Origin: Chitinophagaceae bacterium
GTDB lineage: Bacteria > Bacteroidota > Bacteroidia > Chitinophagales > Chitinophagaceae
Length of the DNA stretch: 64,000 bases
Assembly: GCA_016710745.1 (NCBI GenBank)
Contig: JADJVB010000010.1
Coordinates: 310,001 to 374,000 of the forward strand
Direction of reading: 5' to 3'
Part shown: positions 37,186 to 44,956 of the stretch, piece after piece
How the letters are laid out: every line of letters begins with the position of its first letter
Numbering within the stretch: position 1 is the stretch's first letter
The notes under the pieces: generated by a model
The model's database searches: none
Seen by the model: only the letters and a program-made list of their open reading frames with translations
What the model was told of the DNA's origin: nothing
Made by a program: the position numbers and the translations under genes

Positions 37186-38091
37186 ATGTTTTTAATCATA
37201 ATCGGTATTCTCATTTTAGTAGCTTCGGTGGTTGCCTTAAAAGATAACCTTGTTCTGGCAAAATTTAAACCCATTGGCCGGCTGTTGGGTATCATCTTTA
37301 TCTTACTGGGTGTGATCACATCCAGTATTAAACAGGTTGAGCCGGGCGAAGTGGGCGTCAAGATCCTGTTCGGCAGTATACAAAATGATGTATTGGCGAG
37401 CGGACTTCATTTTATTAATCCCCTGCTCGACGTAAAAATGCTCGACATCAAGACCCAAAATTATACCATGAGTGGGATCCAGGATGAGGGTAATAAGGGT
37501 GGTGATGATGCCATCCGGGTATTAACCAGCGACGGACTGGAAGTTACCATCGACCTGACCGTTTTATACCGGGTAGTTTCGGGTGATGCACCCCGTTTGC
37601 TACGGGAAACCGGCGATGACTTCCGCGACAAAATTGTAAGGCCAATTACCCGCACCAAGATCCGCGACAACGCCGTGTACTACCAGGCGGTAGATCTTTT
37701 TGGCAATAAAAGAGATGAGTTCCAGGTACGTATTTATAAAAGCATAGAAGAAAATTTTAAAACCCGGGGGCTGATGCTGGAGCAGTTATTGGTGCGTAAT
37801 ATCACGTTGCCCAATTCGGTTAAATCGGCCATTGAATCAAAGATCAATGCCGAACAGGATGCAAAAAAGATGGAGTTTGTTTTGCAAAAAGAAAAGCAGG
37901 AAGCCGAGCGTAAACGCGTGGAAGCACAGGGTATTGCCGATTACCAGCGTATCATCAACACCGGGCTCACCAGCCAGCAATTGCAGTATGAGCAGATCAA
38001 GGCCATGAAAGAACTCGCGTTAAGTCAGAATGCGAAAGTAATTGTTATGGGCAAGGGAAATTCTCCCATCATCATTGATACTAAAGAATAA
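37186..38091 (+). CDS. Prohibitin/SPFH (band 7) family membrane protein
   Basis: A 301-aa protein with two N-terminal hydrophobic segments (about 1-17 and 30-48) and then an SPFH domain (about 50-240: VEPGEVGVKILFGSIQNDVL, TSDGLEVTIDLTVLYRV, VYYQAVDLFGNKRDEFQVRI, LMLEQLLVRNITLP). A charged coiled-coil (AEQDAKKMEFVLQKEKQEAE) and a short tail follow. SPFH proteins form ring-like assemblies in membrane microdomains and modulate proteases. It is followed after 5 bases by the DUF2007 gene and then kdsB, so the three probably share a transcript. Confidence 0.93.
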   Translation: MFLIIIGILILVASVVALKDNLVLAKFKPIGRLLGIIFILLGVITSSIKQVEPGEVGVKILFGSIQNDVLASGLHFINPLLDVKMLDIKTQNYTMSGIQDEGNKGGDDAIRVLTSDGLEVTIDLTVLYRVVSGDAPRLLRETGDDFRDKIVRPITRTKIRDNAVYYQAVDLFGNKRDEFQVRIYKSIEENFKTRGLMLEQLLVRNITLPNSVKSAIESKINAEQDAKKMEFVLQKEKQEAERKRVEAQGIADYQRIINTGLTSQQLQYEQIKAMKELALSQNAKVIVMGKGNSPIIIDTKE

Positions 38092-38096
38092 TTGAT

Positions 38097-38504
38097 ATGG
38101 ATTTTAAACAGATCGCATCCTACGATAATTATATGCTGGCCAATATGACCATGGGCCTCATGACAGACAATGATATTAAGTGCCAGTTAAAAGATGAAAA
38201 TATTGTTACCATGGATCCATTGCTGAACGCGGCGGTTGGTGGCATTAAATTACTGGTTGAAGAGAAGGATTACGACCGCGCTTTGGCTTTGATGAAGGAA
38301 GCTGAATATGCTTTTCTGAAAGATATTGCTTGCCCGGCCTGTAACAACACCACATTGGTTGTTGAGGAAAAAATAAATAACCCGGAAAGTTTTTGGGGGC
38401 GGTTAAAGAACCAGTTACTGTACGGGCAACCATCTACCTACAGTAAAAATTACCGTTGTACCACCTGCAAAAAATTGTATGCCGAAATACCGCCTTCATT
38501 TTAA
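38097..38504 (+). CDS. DUF2007 protein with C-terminal zinc ribbon
   Basis: A 135-aa protein. Residues about 1-75 have the DUF2007 pattern (FKQIASYDNYMLANMTMGLM, ADPLL-like NAAVGGIKLLVEEKDYDRAL), a small ferredoxin-like fold annotated as putative signal transducer. A zinc ribbon follows with Cys pairs CPAC (about residue 79) and CTTC (about residue 121). Function unknown. It sits between the prohibitin gene (5-base gap) and kdsB (18-base gap). Confidence 0.85.
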   Translation: MDFKQIASYDNYMLANMTMGLMTDNDIKCQLKDENIVTMDPLLNAAVGGIKLLVEEKDYDRALALMKEAEYAFLKDIACPACNNTTLVVEEKINNPESFWGRLKNQLLYGQPSTYSKNYRCTTCKKLYAEIPPSF

Positions 38505-38522
38505 AACAGATTGGAACCAAAA

Positions 38523-39248
38523 ATGAAAAAGATTGCCATGATACCGGCACGTTATGCTGCCACCCGTTTTCCGGCCAAGCTGATGCAAATGCTCGGCGAC
38601 AAAACCGTCATTCTTCATACCTATAAAAATACCGTAGCTACCAATTTATTCGATGAAGTAGTGGTGGTTACCGATAGTGAGATCATTTTCAATGAAATTA
38701 ACGGCAACGGTGGCAAAGCGGTGATGAGTACCAAAGAACACGAAAGCGGCAGCGACCGTATTGCTGAAGCCATCGCCAGCCTCGATGTTGATATCGTAGT
38801 GAATGTACAGGGCGATGAACCCTTTGTACAAAAAGAACCGTTGGAAAAATTGCTGAACGTCTTTAAAGATGAAGCCGTGCAGGTTGCTTCGTTAATGCAG
38901 GTGCTAACCGAACAAAGGTTTATTGAGGATCCCAACTATGTAAAAGTGGCCGTTGATAAAAATATGAATGCCCTGATGTTTAGTCGAAGTCCCATACCGT
39001 ACCACCGCGATAAAAATATCACGCCTGTGTATTACGAGCATATCGGTGTGTATGCTTTTCGCAAACAGGCCTTACTGAATTTTACTTCATGGCCGATAAC
39101 AGCACTTGAGGCCGCAGAAAAAATTGAATGCCTTCGCTATCTCGAAAACGGAGTACCCCTGAAAATGGTCGTTACGCAGTACATGGGTATAGAGATTGAT
39201 ACCCCGGAGGATTTGGCAAGAGCGGCTTTATTGTTGAAGAAGGATTAA
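38523..39248 (+). CDS. kdsB: 3-deoxy-manno-octulosonate cytidylyltransferase
   Basis: Activates Kdo (or an 8-amino variant) with CTP to CMP-sugar for LPS inner-core synthesis. The ATG at 38523 begins MKKIAMIPARYAATRFPAKL, the nucleotide-binding signature; a TTG at 38511 in frame is not needed. VNVQGDEPF, SRSPIPYHRD, HIGVYAFR and the terminal GIEIDTPEDLARA are all present. A kdnB-like oxidase follows once the intervening GxxExxY insertion is ignored. In Shewanella the same pair works on 8-amino-Kdo, which raises the chance that this enzyme prefers the amino sugar. Confidence 0.95.
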   Translation: MKKIAMIPARYAATRFPAKLMQMLGDKTVILHTYKNTVATNLFDEVVVVTDSEIIFNEINGNGGKAVMSTKEHESGSDRIAEAIASLDVDIVVNVQGDEPFVQKEPLEKLLNVFKDEAVQVASLMQVLTEQRFIEDPNYVKVAVDKNMNALMFSRSPIPYHRDKNITPVYYEHIGVYAFRKQALLNFTSWPITALEAAEKIECLRYLENGVPLKMVVTQYMGIEIDTPEDLARAALLLKKD

Positions 39249-39741
39249 CCACAGATTGCCCAAATTAGTTTCACAGATTTACACAGATAATTTGTTGAAA
39301 AATGTGATATTTAATCTACGGTAATAAAACAAATCATGGATTCATTAAATGATTTAACTTATCAAATAATTGGGGCTACATACAAAGTGCATAGTGCTCT
39401 TGGTCCCGGCCTGTTGGAAAATGCTTATAAAGAGTGTTTGTGTCATGTTCTGCAAAAGGAGGGCCTATTTGTTGAAAAAGAAAAAGCCTTACCATTAATT
39501 TTTGAAACAGTTAAATTAGATGCCGGCTATCGGTTCGATTTGCTGGTAGAAAATAAAGTGATAATCGAAATTAAGGCAATAGAAACATTTACAGATGTTC
39601 ATACCGCACAGGTTTTGACTTATTTAAAACTTTCGGGTTGTAAAGTTGGCTTATTACTTAATTTTAATGTTGCAGATATGAAAAAGGGAATAAAAAGACT
39701 AATCCTTTAAATCTGTGAATCAATCCGTGTAAATCTGTGGT
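39248..39741. repeat. Nested inverted repeats enclosing the second GxxExxY gene
   Basis: Outer arms are ACCACAGATT at 39248-39257 and AATCTGTGGT at 39732-39741. Inner arms are TCACAGATTT at 39271-39280 and AAATCTGTGA at 39709-39718. Both pairs are perfect. The outer left arm starts at the last base of the kdsB stop codon, and the inner right arm overlaps the stop codon of the GxxExxY gene. The whole unit is about 494 bp and separates kdsB from kdnB. Confidence 0.82.
39336..39710 (+). CDS. GxxExxY protein, second copy (PD-(D/E)XK nuclease fold)
   Basis: A 124-aa paralogue of the protein at 22956-23345. The motif G-P-G-L-L-E-N-A-Y is at about residues 24-32 and the nuclease-like core reads DAGYRFDLLVENKVIIEIKA with the Asp and ExK positions intact, followed by DVHTAQVLTYLKLSGCKVGL. 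The two copies differ at many positions, so they are not a recent duplication. It is enclosed by its own inverted repeats of a different sequence from those around the first copy. Confidence 0.9.
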   Translation: MDSLNDLTYQIIGATYKVHSALGPGLLENAYKECLCHVLQKEGLFVEKEKALPLIFETVKLDAGYRFDLLVENKVIIEIKAIETFTDVHTAQVLTYLKLSGCKVGLLLNFNVADMKKGIKRLIL

Positions 39742-39754
39742 AAAAAAATAAATT

Positions 39755-40828
39755 ATGGCATTTAGAAATTTTAAAATGGTTGGCTATGTGATCTATGGCC
39801 GGGGTTCATTTAATCAGTTAGACGAGATCATTGCGCCCCATCGCAAACCCAATGCGCCAATGGTGTTTTTAGTGGATCATTTCTTCGAAGGGAAGGGGTT
39901 ACCAAACCGCATTCCTGTTCGTGATAAGGATAAAATTATTTATGTTGATGTTACCTACGAACCCAAAACAACGTATGTTGACAGTCTGGCCAATCAATTA
40001 AAAGAAACGTTCGGTACGGTGAGCGGGGTGATTGGTATTGGTGGTGGTTCAACGATGGACCTGGCTAAAGCCGTTTCCTTAATGATGAATAATCCCGGCA
40101 GCAGTGCCGATTACCAGGGATGGGATCTGGTGAAAAATCCCGGCGTGTATAAAGTGGGCATTCCAACATTAAGTGGTACCGGTGCCGAAGTCAGTCGTAC
40201 CACTGTATTAACCGGCCCAACAAAAAAACTGGGTATGAACTCTGATTTTACGCCTTTTGACCAGATTGTGTTAGATCCTGAATTAACCGCCAATGCTCCG
40301 GTAAACCAGCGCTTTTACACAGGCATGGATTGTTATATTCATTGTATCGAAAGTTTAACCGGTACTTTTTTAAATGAGTTTAGCAAAAGTTACGGCGAAA
40401 AAGCATTGCAGCTTTGCAGAGATGTGTATGTTACCAAGGATGGCTGGGATGCCGATAGCGATGACAAACTGATGATGGCTTCCTATGCCGGCGGTATGAG
40501 CATTGCTTACTCACAGGTAGGCGTAGCTCATGCGGTGAGCTATGGCCTCAGCTATTTGCTGGGCACCAAACACGGCATTGGCAACTGCATTGTGTTTGAT
40601 AAGCTGGAAGAATACTACCCCGAAGGCGTGAAGGAATTTAAATACATGGTAGAGAAGAACAACATCGATATTCCCAAAAACATCTGCGCCGGTTTAAGTG
40701 ATGAAGATTTTGATAAGATGATCAATGTATCGCTGGGCATGAAACCGCTTTGGGAAAATGCCCTGGGGCCCGATTGGGAAAAGCAGATGACAAGGGAGCG
40801 GTTAAGAGCGCTTTATGAACAATTATAA
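39755..40828 (+). CDS. kdnB: 3-deoxy-alpha-D-manno-octulosonate 8-oxidase (iron-containing ADH family)
   Basis: KdnB oxidises the C8 hydroxyl of Kdo to an aldehyde, after which KdnA transaminates it to 8-amino-Kdo for LPS. The 357-aa sequence is a group III metal-dependent alcohol dehydrogenase: GIGGGSTMDLAKAVSLM (NAD-binding), PTLSGTGAEVSRT, metal ligands in TGMDCYIHCIESLTG and HAVSYGLSYLLGTKHGIGNC. It closely follows the Shewanella KdnB sequence as I remember it, including GRGSFNQL near the start, NPGSSxDYQGWDLxKNPGVY and the C-terminal PLWENxLGPDW. It lies next to kdsB. No DegT-type kdnA is in the window. Confidence 0.85.
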   Translation: MAFRNFKMVGYVIYGRGSFNQLDEIIAPHRKPNAPMVFLVDHFFEGKGLPNRIPVRDKDKIIYVDVTYEPKTTYVDSLANQLKETFGTVSGVIGIGGGSTMDLAKAVSLMMNNPGSSADYQGWDLVKNPGVYKVGIPTLSGTGAEVSRTTVLTGPTKKLGMNSDFTPFDQIVLDPELTANAPVNQRFYTGMDCYIHCIESLTGTFLNEFSKSYGEKALQLCRDVYVTKDGWDADSDDKLMMASYAGGMSIAYSQVGVAHAVSYGLSYLLGTKHGIGNCIVFDKLEEYYPEGVKEFKYMVEKNNIDIPKNICAGLSDEDFDKMINVSLGMKPLWENALGPDWEKQMTRERLRALYEQL

Positions 40829-40839
40829 TCAGCTTGAAC

Positions 40840-41289
40840 ATGAAAAATTTATTCAACAACGAACCGTACACCGAAATAACCAACCGTATTAACAACCGCA
40901 GCTCCGAAACACAGCACCAATGGGGCAAAATGAATGTGGCACAGATGCTGGCACATTGTAAAGAAGCGTTTAAAGTACCCCTCAGCGAAGTAAAAATGCC
41001 ACGCCTGTTTATCGGCTTGTTAATTGGCTGGGCCTTTAAGAAAAAATTATACAACGGGGAGCCCTGGAAAAAGAACCTGCCTACAGCTCCTGATTTTATT
41101 ATTAAGGACGAGCGTGATTTTGAAAAAGAAAAGCAGGAGCTGGTAGATATGATCAACCGGTTTCACAACGCCGGCCCGGAAAAAATTGGACTGTATCCGC
41201 ATCCCATGTTTGGAACTTTAACGCCGGAGCAATGGGGACAGTCGATGTACAAACACCTCGATCACCACTTAATGCAGTTTGGAGTTTAG
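40840..41289 (+). CDS. DUF1569 domain-containing protein (DinB-like fold)
   Basis: A 149-aa protein starting MKNLFNNEPYTEITNRINNR, with the metal-site-like HQWGKMNVAQMLAHCKEAF, then LTPEQWGQSMYKHLDHHLMQ at the C-terminus. The three-His pattern fits the DinB/YfiT-like four-helix bundle; biochemical role unknown. The ATG at 40840 is 11 bases past the kdnB stop. A degraded second copy of its 3' part lies at 42269-42373. Confidence 0.88.
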   Translation: MKNLFNNEPYTEITNRINNRSSETQHQWGKMNVAQMLAHCKEAFKVPLSEVKMPRLFIGLLIGWAFKKKLYNGEPWKKNLPTAPDFIIKDERDFEKEKQELVDMINRFHNAGPEKIGLYPHPMFGTLTPEQWGQSMYKHLDHHLMQFGV

Positions 41290-41386
41290 GGTGAGCCTAC
41301 TGATAGTGCTGTTAAAATGTAAAGATCACAGCCTAACCAATACGGTTGAAGCTTAAAAGCTTTTGTAATGGCCAGACAGCCATATT

Positions 41387-41971
41387 TTACTTTGACGTCA
41401 GGTCAAGCTTTTTAAAAATATTTTTTACGCCGGCTGTTATCTCTTCTGTTGTTATACGTTCATAATCCACTGCATCCGTTGTCCAACCCTGCAAAACAAC
41501 TTTATCTGTTTTTGCATCGGTAAAAGTAAGGGTTATGGTTCCTTCCTTAACCGGCACGTCGTAATTATTATAGCCTACAAACTGAGATGGATAATAAATT
41601 GTACCCCATCGTCTTAACCTTGGGTTATAATAGGTACGGCTATAGGATTGAGTATATACCGGGTCCGATCTGCGCATAGTTGAATTACTCACCAGCACAT
41701 CATAGCTTACCAGTATGTCGGGGTTATCAGTAACCTCTCGCCAGCCTGCTTTTCTAAGTTCTGCATTAGCAGCGTTTCTTACTGTTATATCTCCATAAGA
41801 TGAGGGTCTGGTTGAATTGTCGTTTTGATTATACCGTGTGTCAACCCACATATATGATTTGTATTTTTCAAAGTTGACCGCATCATCTTTTTCAATATTT
41901 ACCGGTGCTGTACATGCTGTAATTGATAAAACAGCAACGACAGCCATGAATAAGTATTTAATCTTTTTCAT
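41387..41971 (-). CDS. DUF4136 lipoprotein
   Basis: With the ATG at 41971 the protein is 194 aa and starts with a lipoprotein signal ending ITAC. An upstream ATG at 42034 is in frame but would add 21 residues ahead of that signal. The purine-rich GGGAG a few bases before 41971 also favours the shorter start. The DUF4136 domain spans most of the mature protein (YKSYMWVDTRYNQND, AELRKAGWREVTDNPDILVSYDV, GTITLTFTDAKTDKVVLQGW). Such proteins are periplasmic or outer-membrane lipoproteins of unknown function. Confidence 0.9.
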   Translation of the reverse strand: MKKIKYLFMAVVAVLSITACTAPVNIEKDDAVNFEKYKSYMWVDTRYNQNDNSTRPSSYGDITVRNAANAELRKAGWREVTDNPDILVSYDVLVSNSTMRRSDPVYTQSYSRTYYNPRLRRWGTIYYPSQFVGYNNYDVPVKEGTITLTFTDAKTDKVVLQGWTTDAVDYERITTEEITAGVKNIFKKLDLTSK

Positions 41972-42268
41972 AACGCTCCCTTTTTTCCTTAATGAGTTCA
42001 AAAAGCGTTCCATTGTAAAAAAAAACAGGGGCAAACCACGAAATGTAGGAATTATATAAAAAATGCAGGGTAATATTTTACCTGGATTGTAACAGCACCG
42101 GGCTGTAAGACGGCTACCAATGCTTCACAAAAGTAAGAGATCACCAAATTGCAATTACCTTGTGAATGTAAATGCTGTTATTAGTGGAACTGTTTAGGTG
42201 TAGGGCCAATTCTAAATATTATACGCCTTAAGTCAAAACGTTGCTTAGTAGCCGATACTTTAATAAGT

Positions 42269-42373
42269 TGGTGGATATGATCAACCCGTTTCACAACGCC
42301 GGACGGGAAAAGGTTGGGCTGTATCGTATCCCGTGTTTGCACCTTAACGCCGGAGCAATGGGGCCAGTTTAGG
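42269..42373 (+). pseudogene. Remnant of a duplicated DUF1569 gene
   Basis: About 90 bases match the 3' part of the DUF1569 gene (41133-41230) at roughly 85% by eye: GGATATGATCAACC, TTTCACAACGCCGG, TTGGGCTGTATC and TTAACGCCGGAGCAATGGGG recur in order. Two single-base losses break the frame, and the copy then jumps to the gene's end (CAGTTTAGGGT), implying an internal deletion. It cannot encode the domain. Confidence 0.8.
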
Positions 42374-42378
42374 GTTTA

Positions 42379-42439
42379 ACCACAAAGCATTCAAGGCTGT
42401 TTCACTGCGGTTGAGGGGAAATTTAGTGTTCTTTGTGGT
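42379..42439. repeat. Palindromic repeat (9-bp arms)
   Basis: ACCACAAAG at 42379-42387 is perfectly inverted as CTTTGTGGT at 42431-42439. The arms resemble the outer arms at 20133 and 39248 (ACCACAGATT), suggesting one loose family of dispersed palindromes. It directly follows the DUF1569 remnant. Confidence 0.65.
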
Positions 42440-42490
42440 AAAAAATAAGCCATTTTACAGTTAAATGTATTAACTAATGGTTATTTATAT

Positions 42491-42498
42491 TAGTTTTG
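42491..42498 (+). promoter_or_regulatory. -7 promoter element (TAGTTTTG)
   Basis: Exact TAnnTTTG match 37 bases upstream of the ATG at 42535; an earlier in-frame ATG at 42496 would fall inside it, which supports the later start. No clear -33 box. Confidence 0.45.
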
Positions 42499-42534
42499 TT
42501 CGCGCCAAACAACAATTTCAACCAATTGCTTTTT

Positions 42535-43659
42535 ATGGTAAAATGTTTACCTGCTTTTCTTCTTTCGTTTCTATGCTTATGCTTAAGCCATTCGCAAACT
42601 GCCGCACAGGGTTGTGTGGGTGTTAGAAATATGCAATGCGCTTCCATGCCACAATTTGAGCCGGACAGTTTGGGCAGCAAAAAAGAACGCAAATGGATGT
42701 TTGGCCTGGGTTACCGTTATTTTAAATCGTACAAACATTTTGTAGGCGACGATGAGCAAAAGCAAAGGGTAGAACTGGGCACAGAAGTGATCAATATTTC
42801 TCATGCTTTTGACCTTAATTTCGCTTACGATATTTCTAACAGGCTGGTTGCTACTGTAAATTTTCCGGTGCTTTTTTATCATCGTTCATCGCTTTATGAA
42901 CATTATGGCAACTCAACTACTGCTAATCCACAGCAACAACGGTTTGGCACCAATGCCAACGGATTAGGCGATATTCGTCTGGGTGCCAGCTATTGGATGC
43001 TTAGCCCGTCGAAAAAGTATAAAGGAAATGTTGCTTTAGGTATTGGAATTAAATTACCTACCGGCCAGGCAGAGGTTCAGGATGATTTTCACAGAAGAAA
43101 GAGCAACGGCAGCGACTCGATTACACGTAAACCGGTAGACCAGTCTATTCAGTTGGGAGATGCCGGGTTTGGTTTTACTGTTGAAACCCAGGGTTATCAA
43201 AAATTATTTAAGAATGCTTCCCTGTATTATAATGGTTTTTACCTTTTTAATCCCCGAAATACAAATAACACATTAACCAGGGGAACGTTAACCAATACCG
43301 ACCCACTAATTGCTTACTTATCTGTTCCCGATCAATTTTCCTTTCGGCTGGGAATGAATTACGCCATTTTACCTAAAAAGAATTTAAAAGCCGTTTTTGG
43401 CGGAAGAATTGAGGGAATACCCGCCCATGATGCCATCGGCAAAAGCGAAGGTTTTCGCCGGCCCGGTTATATTGTTTCTTTAGAGCCGGGGGTAAATTAC
43501 AGCCTGAAGAACTGGGTATTGCAATGCAGTATACCATTTGCCGTTTACCGCAACCGCACGAAAAGTGTGTACGACCAGGCCGACCCAACCGGTAGCCGTC
43601 ATGGCGATGCGGCTTTTGCTGATTACCTGGTTAATTTTGGGGTGAGTTATAGATTTTAG
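42535..43659 (+). CDS. Predicted outer-membrane beta-barrel protein
   Basis: With the ATG at 42535 the 374-aa protein has a signal peptide (about 1-25, ending TAAQ) and a short Cys-containing mature N-terminus (GCVGVRNMQCASM). Amphipathic strands follow, typical of outer-membrane barrels: KWMFGLGYRYFKSY, LVATVNFPVLFY, GDIRLGASYWML, NVALGIGIKLPTGQAEVQDD, ending in the aromatic strand YLVNFGVSYRF. The GIKLPTG block is seen in transporter-type (phenol-degradation MetA-like) barrel proteins, but I do not assign a substrate. It is monocistronic. Confidence 0.78.
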   Translation: MVKCLPAFLLSFLCLCLSHSQTAAQGCVGVRNMQCASMPQFEPDSLGSKKERKWMFGLGYRYFKSYKHFVGDDEQKQRVELGTEVINISHAFDLNFAYDISNRLVATVNFPVLFYHRSSLYEHYGNSTTANPQQQRFGTNANGLGDIRLGASYWMLSPSKKYKGNVALGIGIKLPTGQAEVQDDFHRRKSNGSDSITRKPVDQSIQLGDAGFGFTVETQGYQKLFKNASLYYNGFYLFNPRNTNNTLTRGTLTNTDPLIAYLSVPDQFSFRLGMNYAILPKKNLKAVFGGRIEGIPAHDAIGKSEGFRRPGYIVSLEPGVNYSLKNWVLQCSIPFAVYRNRTKSVYDQADPTGSRHGDAAFADYLVNFGVSYRF

Positions 43660-43697
43660 TTATTCAGGCCCGCTATAAATCATCACAGCGTGTAAAC

Positions 43698-43789
43698 GGG
43701 TCTGGCCACTACTAACACACCTAAAATAAAAAGAGAATAAAGTTGCGTTGGGTTCAAAAAATTAAAAACTAATTTTAGTGGCCAGACCC
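43698..43789. repeat. 92-bp element with perfect 14-bp terminal inverted repeats (MITE-like or hairpin)
   Basis: GGGTCTGGCCACTA at 43698-43711 is exactly inverted as TAGTGGCCAGACCC at 43776-43789. The A+T-rich interior has a second short pair (CTAAAAT and ATTTTAG). No obvious target-site duplication flanks it. It lies between two convergent genes, ending 7 bases from the aminotransferase stop, so it may also serve as a terminator-like structure. Confidence 0.7.
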
Positions 43790-43795
43790 ATTCGC

Positions 43796-44944
43796 CTACA
43801 ACTTTATCAATCGCTCAGCTGCAGCCTCCAGGGTTTTTTCATTTTTAGAAAAACAAAAACGCAATACTTTATTATCAGTCTCATTTTTATAAAATGCTGA
43901 AGTTGGGATAGTGGCTACACCAAAATCTTTGGTAAGTCTGATAGCAAAATCTTTCTCCGCTTCATCGGTAATGTCGCTGTAACTGTACAATTGAAAATAA
44001 CTGCCGAAAGATGGCAGTGGCTTAAATTTAGTTTGCCGCATCAGCATTTTCAGGTAGTCTCTTTTCTGTTGCAGAAACGCACCCAGTTGCAAATACCGAT
44101 CCTTCTCTTTTAAAAACTCAGCCAGCGCAAATTGTACCGGGCTGTTGGTTGTAAAGCAATTAAACTGGTGTACTTTTCTAAACTCGTTCATCAGCGCCGG
44201 CGGGGCCACACAGTAGCCTATTTTCCAACCGGTGCAGTGGTACACTTTACCAAAAGAGAAACAAACAAAACTTCTTTCATATAGATCGGGATACCGCAAC
44301 ATGCTCTCATGTTTCTTTCCGTCAAATATCAAATGCTCATACACTTCATCACTCAGTATAAAAATACCCGTACCCTTTACGATGTTTTGCAAGTGCACAA
44401 TATCATCAGCTCCCAATACCGCTCCTGTAGGATTGTGCGGTGTGTTAAGCATGATGAGTTTTGTTTTGTTAGTAATTTTTTGTTTAACCAGTTCCCAGTC
44501 AATTTTGTAATCGGGATAAACCAGTGGTATCAAAACCGGTATCGCTCCGTTAATCTCAATACCGGGAATATAACTGTCGTAGGCAGGCTCAAAAACGATC
44601 ACTTCATCACCTGGTTGTAACAGGGTAGTAAGGGCTGTGTAAATAGCATAAGTGCCTCCGGGCGTAATGGTAATTTCAGCATCGGGATTGATATTGGCGG
44701 CATATAGATCATCCATTTTTTCGGCCAGGCGATCCCGTAATGCCGGTAACCCGTTCATATGTACATACTGGTTATGCCCGGCCTGCATGGCTTTGTTAAC
44801 CAGGGCGATCAGTTCTTCACTCATATTATAATCCGGAAAACCCTGTCCCAGGTTAATGGCTTTGTGTTCGTTGGCCAGTACACTCATTACCGTGAAAATG
44901 GTAGTACCTACATTGGGGAGCTTGCTTTGTATGTTTGGTATCAA
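43796..44944 (-). CDS. Methionine aminotransferase-like (class I/II PLP aminotransferase)
   Basis: A PLP fold-type I enzyme of 382 aa, close to the YbdL/methionine aminotransferase group. It has INLGQGFPDYN, GGTYAIYTAL, NTPHNPTGAVL, LSDEVYEHLIFD, the PLP-lysine segment SFGKVYHCTGWKIGYC and RFCFSKNEKTLEAA. The start is TTG at 44944: an in-frame stop lies just upstream and the next ATG would remove conserved N-terminal residues (SKLPNVGTTIFTVMS). It is the last gene of the kdsD-manC-aminotransferase run (12-base gap). A KdnA role is unlikely because KdnA is DegT-type. Confidence 0.9.
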   Translation of the reverse strand: MIPNIQSKLPNVGTTIFTVMSVLANEHKAINLGQGFPDYNMSEELIALVNKAMQAGHNQYVHMNGLPALRDRLAEKMDDLYAANINPDAEITITPGGTYAIYTALTTLLQPGDEVIVFEPAYDSYIPGIEINGAIPVLIPLVYPDYKIDWELVKQKITNKTKLIMLNTPHNPTGAVLGADDIVHLQNIVKGTGIFILSDEVYEHLIFDGKKHESMLRYPDLYERSFVCFSFGKVYHCTGWKIGYCVAPPALMNEFRKVHQFNCFTTNSPVQFALAEFLKEKDRYLQLGAFLQQKRDYLKMLMRQTKFKPLPSFGSYFQLYSYSDITDEAEKDFAIRLTKDFGVATIPTSAFYKNETDNKVLRFCFSKNEKTLEAAAERLIKL

Positions 44945-44956
44945 TGGCTGTTACAT

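Larger units (their letters stand above)
42035..42534. other. Gene-poor gap with a decayed gene copy and a palindrome
   Basis: Between the DUF4136 start and the next gene lie about 560 bases with no intact gene. The left 230 bases show nothing I can name. The centre holds a degraded piece of the DUF1569 gene (42269-42373), followed at once by a palindromic repeat (42379-42439), and the right end holds a likely promoter (42491-42498). Confidence 0.7.

Noticed and set aside
41349..41385. AAGCTT...AAGCTT and TGGC...GCCA inverted words between DUF1569 and DUF4136 genes
   Set aside because: Short imperfect arms and no T-run; not a supportable terminator or repeat.
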